From: Desulfosporosinus sp. FKB
GTDB lineage: Bacteria; Bacillota; Desulfitobacteriia; Desulfitobacteriales; Desulfitobacteriaceae
Direction: 5' to 3'
DNA length: 64,000 nucleotides
NCBI RefSeq assembly: GCF_002196705.1
Contig: NZ_NADJ01000040.1
Coordinates: 620,001 to 684,000 of the forward strand
Below, piece after piece: positions 24,969 to 34,455 of this stretch. The translations under genes and the position numbers were made by a program. How positions within the stretch are numbered: position 1 is the stretch's first letter; each line of letters starts with the position of its first letter. The notes under the pieces are model-generated. The model ran no database searches, had not been told where the DNA came from, and saw only the letters and a list, made by a program, of their open reading frames with translations.

Positions 24969-27128
24969 CTAATTGTTACTCCCCGGAATACTATCGTTCA
25001 AGTCTTGAACAGTAACCGTCGGATCAGATATATTCTTCGTCCGAAGATCATAGAAGGATGCGGCGACATGATTTACCAGCCATCGTCCTCCGCCGGCGAA
25101 ACTGACTTCATTCTCCGGAAATTGGGGTGAGGCGTAATAGGGATAATAGTCTTGATAAACAATGTTGCCTGAAAAACTTCTGCCGGGATAGTTTTTGGCA
25201 AGATCATTATTAATCTGCACAAAATAGGCCATTATACTTCCTTTTTGATTGGCCTTGAGCAGAGCAACCCAGTTAGCATAATCCTTTGGATTCATATAAC
25301 CCAGAATGCTGAGATTCGATGTTCCGGACTGATTAACAGTAACCTTCCAAAGGAAGTGGACACTCTTATTGTCAATCGTCATGACACTATAGGAACTATC
25401 CAGACCCCTTAAATTATAAGAAGAATTAAGGTAGTTGTCCGGATTTGAAAAATCTGCTGAAGTCAGGTCCGTCTCTACAGGTATTGAAGCGGCAGAACTG
25501 TCATGAGGCAGCTGAGCCAAAGTCTTATTGATATCCTTGGTTAACAAGGGCTTCAAAGAATTACTCGGCATTGCCAAGTAGAAGTTCTGGCCATCCGACA
25601 CATTGACTGTCGTCGTGCCGATAACTTCAGCCTGTTCATTGACGAGGGCTCCGCCGCTCGTTCCTTTAGATATGGCAGCGGAAATTTGAATAAAGGATGC
25701 TTCATTGACTAACTCTGATTTAGTGCTGACTATTCCATCGCTCATTGTATCATCGGTTCCTGAAGTATTCCCCAGGGCGTAAATCTTATCTCCTGTGCTG
25801 ATTGAATCAGAATCGCCCAAGGTCACGGCGGACAGTCCTGCAGCATCTATTTTAAGTAAGGCAATGTCCTGATAGGGATCATAGGCCAGAACTTTGGTGA
25901 CATCATAAGTCTTGCCGTCTTTGGTGGTGACTTTGGCTGAGTTGGCATTCTTAATCAGCTGATAGTTTGTGGCAATCTTACCGCTGGGATCAACAATATA
26001 TCCGCTGCCGCTGGCAATAGGCACACCGCTTGAATCGCTGGTTTCGATATAGACAATCGAAGGACTGAGCTTTTTAGCAATTTCGCTGGCGCTATAGGCT
26101 GCAGCAGGTGTCGTAGGTGTCGTAGGCTGTGCTGGATTCAGATAGCTTTGAACGAGTGCTGAGGGCATCACGACCTCGCCGCCCAAAATATCCAATTGCT
26201 CAATTTGACTGCTCTTAGAGTTTAAATACTCTCCGATGGTCTGCTTATAGGCATTATCGACCAGCAAAACAGGGGCGTTCAGGGCAGCAGCATAGGCCCC
26301 TCCGGCGAGAGCATCTGCAAAACCGTTTCCGGTTGCCATAAACAATTTGCTGAAGTCCAAACTGCTGTCAAACCGATTCAGCACGGCAAGATTACGGGCG
26401 TACTTATCACTGCCCGTTATTCGTTCAACACCAGGAAATTGATCGGCCACCGACTCATTGATTTGATCGGTGCTGCCAATTATATACGTATGAGAAAGCT
26501 GATGAGCCGCCAGATAATCCTGGATACTGTTGGTCAAATGATCTTTTGGTGCCAGGATAATCGGAGCATTTTTTTGAGCAGCGATGGGGGCAATAGATAA
26601 GGCATCGGCATAACCGTCACCGCTGACCACAGCGGCCTCCTGCACATCCCCCAGCTGTTGGGCAACTTCTATAGCCGTATCATACATATCTTCTCCGGCT
26701 AGACGTGTTACATTGATCCCCAGATCACGGACCTGGGCTTCCACGTTCGTGGATACTACAGCAGTCCCCCCCACGATAAACACGTTTTTGACACTTAGAT
26801 CCTGTAACGTTTGCTTCGTTACGGCGGGCAGGCTTTGAGCTTCGGTCAGCAATATGGGAGCATTGAACTTTTTGGCTAACGGAGTTGATGCCAAAGCATC
26901 AGGAAAGTTTTCCCCATAGGCTAAAACAGCATAATCCGACTGTGTCCAGCCTTCCTTAGCGATGGCAGAAGCAGTATCGTACTGAGTATAGCCGGCGATG
27001 CGCTGGCTGGTCGGTGCGGCTATAGCGGGACGGACAAAGGCCATCTGAAGAATACAGACCGAAATAATCAGCAGCAGTGACAGAGAACTCCATCTGGCCC
27101 GCTGGGCATTAAGCGTTCGATAGTCCAT
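24969..27128 (-). CDS. CWB2 protein with trypsin-like (HtrA-type) domain lacking the catalytic His
   Basis: 719 residues. Signal peptide to about 38 (AIAAPT). Three CWB2 repeats at about 42-330, each with a FPDALA-like motif and GGTAVV-like end. A Thr/Pro linker leads to a chymotrypsin-fold domain (about 350-540): SGSGYIVDPSGKIATNYQLIKNA would normally read TNxHVI, so the catalytic His is Gln390 (CAG). Asp421 (DIALLKI) and Ser491 (SKGTSGGALVN) are kept. No PDZ follows. The last 170 residues form an unknown domain with KDYANWVALLKANQKGS. As built it is likely a non-proteolytic binding protein. Head of the wall-protein locus on the minus strand, after a 320-nt gap. Confidence 0.9.
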   Translation of the reverse strand: MDYRTLNAQRARWSSLSLLLIISVCILQMAFVRPAIAAPTSQRIAGYTQYDTASAIAKEGWTQSDYAVLAYGENFPDALASTPLAKKFNAPILLTEAQSLPAVTKQTLQDLSVKNVFIVGGTAVVSTNVEAQVRDLGINVTRLAGEDMYDTAIEVAQQLGDVQEAAVVSGDGYADALSIAPIAAQKNAPIILAPKDHLTNSIQDYLAAHQLSHTYIIGSTDQINESVADQFPGVERITGSDKYARNLAVLNRFDSSLDFSKLFMATGNGFADALAGGAYAAALNAPVLLVDNAYKQTIGEYLNSKSSQIEQLDILGGEVVMPSALVQSYLNPAQPTTPTTPAAAYSASEIAKKLSPSIVYIETSDSSGVPIASGSGYIVDPSGKIATNYQLIKNANSAKVTTKDGKTYDVTKVLAYDPYQDIALLKIDAAGLSAVTLGDSDSISTGDKIYALGNTSGTDDTMSDGIVSTKSELVNEASFIQISAAISKGTSGGALVNEQAEVIGTTTVNVSDGQNFYLAMPSNSLKPLLTKDINKTLAQLPHDSSAASIPVETDLTSADFSNPDNYLNSSYNLRGLDSSYSVMTIDNKSVHFLWKVTVNQSGTSNLSILGYMNPKDYANWVALLKANQKGSIMAYFVQINNDLAKNYPGRSFSGNIVYQDYYPYYASPQFPENEVSFAGGGRWLVNHVAASFYDLRTKNISDPTVTVQDLNDSIPGSNN

Positions 27129-27304
27129 GGTTAAATATGACTCCCCTCCAAGTAATCTCCTCTCACCATAATTTCTACGTTAGTCCTTTTTTCCCTCTTT
27201 TCCTTTGCTTAAAATTAATGGAAAAGCGATTCCATGAAAGCCACTATAAAAGCTTTGAATGAAACCGAAATGCCGGATCAACTAAAAGTTATCCTTGTCG
27301 GAAA

Positions 27305-27370
27305 GAAAAAAAGCTCCTCAATGTAATAACCCGTTTTACGATGAAAACTTGGTTATTACAAAAGGAGCCT
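27305..27370 (-). terminator. long terminator of the smaller S-layer paralog
   Basis: On the minus strand AGGCTCCT and TGTAATAACC pair with GGTTATTACA and GAGGAGCTT around an 18-nt loop, followed by a run of seven T. It sits about 80 nt after the S-layer-like stop. Nothing else is seen in the gap 27129-27448. Confidence 0.8.
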
Positions 27371-27448
27371 ATCACAAACGCTATGAAACGCTGATTATAA
27401 GTATTTGCCCTAGTAGATTAGCCTACTACCGCAGTAGCGACACGTTAC

Positions 27449-30400
27449 TTAACGGGCAACGTCCGTGTAAATTGACATATAGCCGGGATCGGTTGCAACG
27501 ACATGAATTTCAATGGATTTAACCATACCATTGGCTGCAACTCCCGTAAGTTTAAGGACATCTCCCACGTTAGGAGCATTAGTGATCGTACCATCCGAAG
27601 CCATTTTAAACTGACTGGGATTTCCCTTAGCGTCAACAGCCGAGTTTACAATAATCTGAGCCAGGGGCATTCCCTTGGAGCCATATTGATCTACCGCTAA
27701 GAAATAGACGGCGCCGCGGCCTATAATATTTAAATTCGGTGTGTTATCATAACCATTGCCCGTAGGTCCATATTTACCTACTGTTCCATCTTTGTCAAAG
27801 CGCGCCAGGAGTTTATTAGTGGCCAGCCAATTTTGAGCAATTGTGGCAACATCGCCGGTTTCATTCAAGGAATTGCCCGGTAGATAAGTACCCACCGCAG
27901 CAACAAGAGCCATGGCCGAACGAGTTGATGATGAGGATTTAAGCGGTGTCGTAAGGCTGTGCACCAGTCCATCAGCGCCTTGCAGGGTGACCGCTAAGGT
28001 CGTGCTAGATTCCGTGACACCATCGGCTAATTTATTGGCGACAACCTTCACTTTATCATAGGCAATGGGGGCTGAAGAAGCATTGTCTGCAACACTGAAA
28101 TCCTTGGAGTCAACAGATACCCCAATGACGGGTTTTCCCTTTAGTTTTACTTTAGAACCGCTTGATGTTAAGCCATAGACATAGGGATTAGCCGCATAAT
28201 CCTTATCTAATTCAGAAATTGCCGTATTATCGTTAATTGTATAGATGGGCTTGGGAACTGCTGCCATGGTGTAGTCAGTAATGTCTTTATCCGGCAGAAC
28301 GGAAATCGTTACTGATTTTGAATCGATGACCACATGGGGATCTGCCGCATTACCTGCATGGCCATCCCGGGCATTGACCAGATTGAAGATCACCGTCCCG
28401 CTGCCGGCTCCTGTCAGATTATTGGCATTTGCCCCCGCAGCTTGAATGTTAATGCCTTTTGCCCCGGATGCGGCAGGATCACCCACGGCATTTCCGTAAA
28501 TATCCGTTCCGGTAAGTGTGAATTCCGAACTGTCTTTCGTCGTGGCTAATACTTCGTAATCATAAGCCGGAACAGCTAAAGCACCGCCGACATATTGATC
28601 CGGCTCAGTCGCCTTCCCGACCATATCAAGCACCCGGCCATATTGATCCTTAACAACAAGGCCGCCATAATTGATTCCGAAGTCGATAAATTGATTGGCT
28701 CCGTTTTGCATGTTCGTTAATAAGATATCCGGATTCAAAATTAAAGTGTCGGCCTTGGCGGGTTTTTGAATATTCAACGTCAGGTTGCTGACCTTGCCGG
28801 TTGACGTTGAGGCCGTCAATGTTTCCGTTATGCTTTGGCTTCCAGTGTTGGCAAAGGGTTTGTTTAAGATGCTCGCTGTACCATCGGCATTTTCTTGCAG
28901 GATACAGTTCGTCAGGATCAAACCGCTGACGGATTCTTTCAGGTCAGTGTATTTCTTTAATTGAGTTCCATTTTGATCGTAAGCTATGAAAGGAATTACC
29001 TTAGATTCCCCGGACGCTACATCATAAGAAGGAGCCATCAAGCGGATCGAATCAAGCTTTGAGGCTTTATTTAAGGTTGTGTTAAGGGTGGAGGTTGTTC
29101 CTGTCCAGGTCATGGCGGTAATAATAGTCGGCATATCTACCGTAATGGCATTGCCCGACGTATTATTGGCAACGACCTTAATGACTGCCTTCGAGGAATC
29201 GCTGGGATCTTCTTCAACAGAAGCTGTGACATAAGAGTTGGAGGTTGTAAGCAGATTATCATTGCCGTTGTTATCGGAATGCAAAATCAATCCGCCTTTA
29301 ATCAAATCATAACTGGTTGTGGGATTACCGCTGATATCCTTTGCCGTATAGGATGCATAGAATACGCTGGTGTCTCCGTCGGTCAAAGTCAAATCATTAG
29401 CATTGGTTAAGGTCCCTAATTGAAAATCACTCAGCGTCCCAAGCTGTGTCGAGGTTGTCAGGGTCGCACTTGTTGAAATCCCGGATGTCGAGTCATAACC
29501 TGTTATAACAACTGTGGAGAATTGCATCAAGTTTGTAATATTTGAACTGGGGGTTAAGGTCAGCAGTCCATCTTTTGGCTCTACTGCCCCTACACCACTT
29601 TGAAAATTTAAGCTGTTGGCGAGCCCCCCAGTAGTAATATCATTTCCATATTGGTCTAAGACGTTATACGTCGCATATCCCTTTTGGCTGTTGTCCTTGG
29701 AATTTGTGACAACTCCTAATTTCGTGGACGTAATCGTTAGAGAAGCAATCTTTTGTTGATCTAGAGTTACTTCTGAAGTTCCCAGATCTGTTTTGTCATC
29801 CTTGACATTGACCGTATACTTTCCTTGCGGAAAATTGGCCGAATACTTCAAGGTCGCTTCTGTTTTTTCGGTATTCCAGGTTGGCGACACCGTAAAGGGA
29901 TTCGCAAAACTTTCAACTGTAAAGATGATTTTCGCGGTATCTGCCGGGGCGTGATTAAAGGAAACTTTAATACTGTCCGCGCCCACTGCCTTGACAGAGG
30001 TTACAGTCAAACCCTGAGACGAGGAAGACGTATCCTGTCCGGCTACTCCTAAGCGAACCTTTTCAGGTACCACTGCCGTACCTCCGAGAGCCGTTACCAC
30101 TGTTCCCTCGGTGAGTTTATTTTTTATGAAGGAAGCTGCAGACGGAACCGTCCCATTGGTTAAAACGATGGGAGATTTCGTCTGCGCTGCGAGAGGAGCC
30201 CCGGCCAGAGCATCGATTCGGGTTTCACCGTTAGCCACATAAATATTGGTATAATGAAGGACAGAATCGAAATCCTTGATAACTTGGCTATTGGTGTCAT
30301 AAGCTGTAGTTCCGGCATGACGGACAGCACCGGGAAATTGAGCCTTTACGGCATCACTGATGATACCTGTTCCGCCGATAATATCGCTAGCCGTAATACC

Positions 30401-31003
30401 TTTGTTGGCGGCAAGATACCCCGCAACGCTGGCTGGAACGGCGTTTTTGTCTGTCAAAAGGATGGGTTCATTGGCTGCTGAAGCAATCGAAGCAATTGAG
30501 AGCGCATCCGGAATCCCATTGGCCACGGCAACTTTAGTTACCCCGACCATTTTTTTGGCGATATTGACAGAGGTATCTGCTCTGTCGGTGCCGCCAAGGG
30601 AAATAACAGTAATACCCATACTTTGCAGCTGATCGAGGACTGCTTGAGGAATAACTGCCGTCCCACTTGTTACATAGACTGTTTTAACCTTCAGTTTAAT
30701 AAGTTGGGCTTTCGTATCGGACTCAAGTGTTTTTCCCGCACCGGTCAAAAGGATTGGAGCTTTCAGGTATACTGCCAGTGGCCCTGCCGTCAAGGCATCT
30801 ACCATACCATAGGAAGTGGACGATGCCAGAATCGCCGTACCGCTGTATCCCGTCTGATCAGCAATCGCTGCCGCAGTTTGCGCTGCAGTTGCACCAGCTA
30901 AACGAGTTGGAACTGTACCTTCGGCAAAGGTTTCGCCAGGAACCATTGTTAAGGCCATAACCGCGATGGCTAGAGTGGCTAAAACTTTCTTTGGCTTTCT
31001 CAT
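27449..31003 (-). CDS. S-layer-like protein with three CWB2 repeats (paralog of 34456-38424)
   Basis: 1184 residues. Signal peptide 1-28 (LATLAIAVMALTMVPGETFAEG is split by the hydrophobic core at 8-20). Three CWB2 repeats at about 33-318. The remaining 860 residues are Thr/Ser/Ala/Asn-rich beta modules with no enzyme motif, closely similar along almost their whole length to the 1322-residue protein at 34456-38424; shared blocks include KIASLTITSTKLGVV-type and DQYGNDITTGGLANSLNFQ. It lacks the tandem Ig modules at the C-terminus of the paralog. The leader before the ATG (CGAGAGGAGA) is also shared. Codon use is less biased than in the paralog, so lower expression is expected. Likely a secondary or alternative S-layer protein. 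Confidence 0.9.
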   Translation of the reverse strand: MRKPKKVLATLAIAVMALTMVPGETFAEGTVPTRLAGATAAQTAAAIADQTGYSGTAILASSTSYGMVDALTAGPLAVYLKAPILLTGAGKTLESDTKAQLIKLKVKTVYVTSGTAVIPQAVLDQLQSMGITVISLGGTDRADTSVNIAKKMVGVTKVAVANGIPDALSIASIASAANEPILLTDKNAVPASVAGYLAANKGITASDIIGGTGIISDAVKAQFPGAVRHAGTTAYDTNSQVIKDFDSVLHYTNIYVANGETRIDALAGAPLAAQTKSPIVLTNGTVPSAASFIKNKLTEGTVVTALGGTAVVPEKVRLGVAGQDTSSSSQGLTVTSVKAVGADSIKVSFNHAPADTAKIIFTVESFANPFTVSPTWNTEKTEATLKYSANFPQGKYTVNVKDDKTDLGTSEVTLDQQKIASLTITSTKLGVVTNSKDNSQKGYATYNVLDQYGNDITTGGLANSLNFQSGVGAVEPKDGLLTLTPSSNITNLMQFSTVVITGYDSTSGISTSATLTTSTQLGTLSDFQLGTLTNANDLTLTDGDTSVFYASYTAKDISGNPTTSYDLIKGGLILHSDNNGNDNLLTTSNSYVTASVEEDPSDSSKAVIKVVANNTSGNAITVDMPTIITAMTWTGTTSTLNTTLNKASKLDSIRLMAPSYDVASGESKVIPFIAYDQNGTQLKKYTDLKESVSGLILTNCILQENADGTASILNKPFANTGSQSITETLTASTSTGKVSNLTLNIQKPAKADTLILNPDILLTNMQNGANQFIDFGINYGGLVVKDQYGRVLDMVGKATEPDQYVGGALAVPAYDYEVLATTKDSSEFTLTGTDIYGNAVGDPAASGAKGINIQAAGANANNLTGAGSGTVIFNLVNARDGHAGNAADPHVVIDSKSVTISVLPDKDITDYTMAAVPKPIYTINDNTAISELDKDYAANPYVYGLTSSGSKVKLKGKPVIGVSVDSKDFSVADNASSAPIAYDKVKVVANKLADGVTESSTTLAVTLQGADGLVHSLTTPLKSSSSTRSAMALVAAVGTYLPGNSLNETGDVATIAQNWLATNKLLARFDKDGTVGKYGPTGNGYDNTPNLNIIGRGAVYFLAVDQYGSKGMPLAQIIVNSAVDAKGNPSQFKMASDGTITNAPNVGDVLKLTGVAANGMVKSIEIHVVATDPGYMSIYTDVAR

Positions 31004-31415
31004 GCACTGAATTTCTCCTCTCGATTTAGATCTTTGCTTTTCACAACCCAGAACGTCAATTTCGGAATCCCATCACCTCCCTAAGTAATCTTTGGGTGTC
31101 CGGTGGTCTATGAAAATCTGATCTCGGAATTATTTCCAGTTCATGGCTTTAACTTTAATGGATGTATTCTACGTAAATTTGCGTAATCCTCTATATTATT
31201 CTGATTAATCCAAATTTAAATTATTATATAAATTTATTACTTTATTCAGATATTTGTGTGAATTATGATTTGCATTTGCGATTTTGCCAAATAATTTGAA
31301 AGGTAAGAATTTGTTTTTCTACAGTTACGGCTTAAGCGGCGGATAAAATAGCGTAGCGAATTAATCTCTTAACTCTGTTATTCTATTAAAAAGAGTCAGA
31401 TATAGGAGGCTTTTT
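31004..31415. promoter_or_regulatory. leader and promoter region of the S-layer-like gene, with IS66 left flank
   Basis: No gene. The part next to 31003 carries the GAGAGGAGA ribosome site shared with the large paralog. The farther part is very AT-rich. No convincing -35/-10 pair could be fixed. Near 31324 a GTTACGGC...GCGGCGG segment may be the left end of the IS66 remnant that starts coding at 31416. Confidence 0.35.
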
Positions 31416-31754
31416 ATGGGTAGAGATGTGGCCCTAGAACAACGTTGGCGAAACTGCATCGACGAATGCCGTCAGAGTGGACTGACAGCAAAACAATGGT
31501 GCTTACAGAATGGACTCAATATTACACTTATCGTTACTGGAATTAAAAGTTTAATAGAGTGGCACAACAAGAGACAGAAGATAATTCATTCGCCGAAGTG
31601 GTTCTTTTGCCCGAAGGCAAACTCCGCACTAACGAAACATGGTCCACAAAATCGGAAATTTCTTTACGCATTGGAGATTATTCTATCAGTGTACCGGATG
31701 ATTTCAATCCAACTACCCATAGTCGAACTGGTAAAGGTTCTGCAGAAACTATGA
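31416..31754 (+). pseudogene. IS66-family tnpA remnant, frameshifted
   Basis: The start reads WRNCIDECRQSGLTAKQWC, typical of the IS66 TnpA accessory protein. Around 31560-31590 the family sequence moves to another frame (NSFAEVVLLPEGKL, IGDYSISVPDDFNP) and near 31715 returns to the first (VELVKVLQKL, the usual TnpA end). So two compensating frameshifts disable it. GGAGG lies 9 nt before the ATG. Its TGA overlaps the tnpB ATG as in intact IS66 elements. Confidence 0.75.
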
Positions 31755-31954
31755 TTCAGCGTATAGCCGATAGCGCCGAACATATTTATCTCGCACTTGG
31801 ATATACGGATTTTCGGCGGCAGATTACTGGACTAACCGCTATGGTTGCTCTACCTCCCCTATGCTTACTTGCTCTTAGGATATCAGAGAGGAGGTTGTTC
31901 TTCACACCGTTTTGTATTCCACCGATTACTTTAATTATTATTATAAATCCCTAA
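31751..31954 (+). pseudogene. IS66-family tnpB fragment
   Basis: Starts at ATG 31751, overlapping the tnpA stop. The first 30 residues match TnpB (EHIYLALGYTDFRRQITGLTAMV); after about 31850 the match is lost and the frame ends at 31954. The rest of tnpB and all of tnpC are missing. With the tnpA remnant this marks a dead IS66 copy. The following hairpin at 31992-32018 may be a terminator for the decayed gene downstream or for this element. Confidence 0.7.
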
Positions 31955-31991
31955 TCTTTCGTTTTACTAAATTTTCGAAGATTAAAATAAA

Positions 31992-32018
31992 AATTTCCCC
32001 TCACAATGAGGGGAAATT
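31992..32018. terminator. hairpin, possible bidirectional terminator
   Basis: Perfect inverted repeat AATTTCCCCTCA/TGAGGGGAAATT with a 3-nt loop. The minus-strand continuation is TTTTATTTTAAT, fitting termination of the CWB2-LRR pseudogene about 180 nt upstream of it. No gene between 31955 and 32196. Confidence 0.6.
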
Positions 32019-32196
32019 CCATGAGGAACTATCTTATAAAAAGTTGTTTAATTCTCTTTGATAGCTTAAAAAACGTTGTATGTTTGCTATAGCAAAAAAT
32101 TATTGCCAACGGTTTTGAAACTCTCAAAAAGTTGGATAAGCAGGTTTTCCTATACCTACTACATAGAAATTAACTTGCATTCCAAAGCCCATTAAA

Positions 32197-33320
32197 CTAC
32201 TGAACATTGCCTGTAACTTCTACTGTTAAAATTACATATCCATCATATCCATCAACCAAAGCATAATAATAATAAGTTCCTACTTCACTTGTATCAACAG
32301 TAGCTGCATTCCATTTAACTGCCACGTCCCTCCCGGGAATCCCCTTATACACCTTCGCTTTTACAGTTGATGGTAGCGTATAACTATCATTTTGATTCAC
32401 AGATATACTAATGTTATCAATTAAAATTAAATCCTTCCCAAAGTTTCTAGAATTAATTATTTGAGAGCAATTATAATCACCTCCAGTTAAATCTCTTAAA
32501 TTGAGATTTTTAAGGCAAATATATTTTAGAGCATCAAAATCATTATTACTATTATTTAACTGATTATCATTCAATTTGTTACCTTCCAAGTGTAGGGCTC
32601 TTATATTTGATAGACCTTTCAGGGCACTAATATCAGTAATTTGATTATTCTCCAAGTATAACGCCGTTAAATTTGTACAATTTTCTATTCCACTCAAGTC
32701 TTTGATTTGTGAACCATTTCCATAAATACACTTTAAACTTTGAGCATCCTGAATAGTTATATCCCCGTTATTCTTATGAATAGTTTCCCTGACTACATTC
32801 TCAAGGTTATGATCTTTAAATTTGCAAATGGTTTGTGGTGTAGAAAGAGATTTCTTTCCTATATCTTGAATTAAACTATCGGAGACAACAGCTGTACCTC
32901 CAAATACATTAATCGTATTTGTATTATTTAACCGTTCTTGATAGTAACTCTTGTTATATCTTGTGGGGAATTCTTTACAAGAATAATAGGGGCATGTAGT
33001 TTTGCCGCATATACTGATCCCGCAAGTGCATCCGCAAAATTTTCTCCAGTAGCTAAACAAAGACTATCTGAATTAAGATAGGTATTAAACTTTTGATTAA
33101 TGGCTATATTCCTTTCATATTTATCTTCTCCAACGATTCGCTCAGGCTTAAAACCAATAAATTCTTTGAAAACATCATCCATTTATGACACTAGAATCTC
33201 CTACCACATATGTATTTAGCGGACCCGTTCCTGATCTGCTATAACCAATATAATTCACATAGTCCTTAACGCAATCTGGGATGACATCCTTTGGTACCAA
33301 TATAATTGGATCTTGTTTTA
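32197..33320 (-). pseudogene. decayed CWB2-LRR surface protein gene
   Basis: The remnant covers parts of a surface protein in three frames. 33320 to about 33178 encodes part of a CWB2 repeat (PIILVPKDVIPDCVKDY, TYVVGDSSV). After a frame change, 33180 to about 32940 gives the third repeat (RIVGEDKYERN, ATGENFADALAG). After a second, to 32197, come INVFGGTAVVSD, about four leucine-rich repeats (LTALYLENNQITDISAL, IRALHLEGNKL) and an Ig-like Big_4 end (SVNQNDSYTLPSTVKAKVY). The N-terminus and signal peptide are gone; an IS110 remnant abuts at about 33325. Lower G+C than the neighbours. Confidence 0.8.
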
Positions 33321-33324
33321 AAAA

Positions 33325-33615
33325 CGAAAGTCTGGTAAAGCCAAAAAAGTAAGGCAAAAGTTAAGAAGTTCCCTTGTTGAATCCGCCCGAGCTGCGTCCC
33401 GCACGAAAGAAACATATTCATCGTCACAGTACCACCGAATAGCCGCCAGTAAAGGAGCAAACCGAGCTGCTTTGGCTGTTGCCCATAGCATTTTAATCAT
33501 CGCGTACTACATCCTAAAGAGAAGACCGCCCTATATTGAGCTTGGTACAAACTATTATGCAGAACTAAAGCGTCTTACAGTGCTAAAACAGTCAATTAAG
33601 AAACTTGAGGTTTAG
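33325..33615 (+). pseudogene. IS110-family transposase C-terminal fragment
   Basis: 97 codons open to a TAG at 33615, without a start. The sequence has the C-terminal IS110 (Transposase_20) pattern: RKSGKAKK, LRSSLVESARAASRTKETY, QYHRIAASKG and AVAHSILIIAYYILKR. The N-terminal DEDD catalytic part is absent. It meets the decayed CWB2-LRR gene at its left edge, so insertion or deletion here probably removed the 5' end of that gene. Confidence 0.8.
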
Positions 33616-34370
33616 GATACAAATTCACAGTTGAATAGGTAACATAACGAGAAATATTTGAAATTTTGCAGGAGCCAAGTTGTAACCAGATTTGGATATG
33701 CAAGTTGATTTTTATGGGTCTTGTTTTTTGACTATCTTAGGGTCATTTAATTTTCAGGATAGAAGAGGAAACCAATAAGTACGATTATCTATCCGATGCA
33801 CAGTTCAAGATGCTTATCCGTAATCACTACAAATATATCAAAGATGTTGCCAGTGAAGGATTTCCTTATGAATGTGACTTAGCCCCGATTATCAAAAGCT
33901 GAAAATCGGGGCTAGGTTTCGTTCGACACTATTTGTTCCACCGCTTATGCCACGGCTAACCTTTCTCTTATTAGATCAAAATAATCCTGCGTTCTTAAAA
34001 CGCAGGCCTATTAACGGTAACATTAGAAAATCTAATGATTTTCATTATTCCGCGTAAGTGCTATTAACCGAACTGATGAAAAGAGTAAATAACATATCAA
34101 AAGGTTCTGGACTATGAACGAAGATCCAGGTAAATATTAAATTAACATAATATCCTTCGCTAACTAAGGAGAAGACATGGACAAATCCACTTAGTATCAA
34201 TTTATGGGTATTACTTTAACTTGATCAATTTTACTTAATATAATTCCCTTTAAGCTTACTATACGCTAGCTTTGGTTTATTTTTTTAAAAGTATTAGGTT
34301 AAGACTTAACTTAGGTTGCTATCATAGAATAGGATAACACCTATATATTTATTAGCCATAGAAAATTAGA
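33616..34370. other. AT-rich gap with an ORF remnant and hairpins
   Basis: No complete gene. A plus-strand frame at 33741-33902 (53 codons, no start codon) reads YDYLSDAQFKMLIRNHYKYI and GFPYECDLAPIIKS and looks like the tail of a lost gene that I cannot name. A hairpin TAGCCCCGATT/AATCGGGGCTA at 33880-33914 covers its stop and may be its terminator. Another, CCTGCGTT/AACGCAGG, lies near 33991-34011. The rest, 34020-34370, is AT-rich with nothing recognised. Confidence 0.45.
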
Positions 34371-34407
34371 ACATAACCCTCAAACCAAATCGGTGTGAGG
34401 GTTATGT
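34371..34407 (-). terminator. terminator of the main S-layer-like gene
   Basis: Perfect 12-nt inverted repeat ACATAACCCTCA/TGAGGGTTATGT with a 13-nt loop, about 50 nt after the stop, followed by TTCTAATTTTC on the minus strand. Confidence 0.75.
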
Positions 34408-34455
34408 TTCAGTCAGTTCGAAAAACCTTACTTATAGTTAAGCTTTCTGTCCTTA

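Noticed and set aside
27295-27522. Short plus-strand ORF after the pseudo-trypsin gene
   Set aside because: It runs through the terminator hairpin of the S-layer-like gene and into its antisense strand; no ribosome site.
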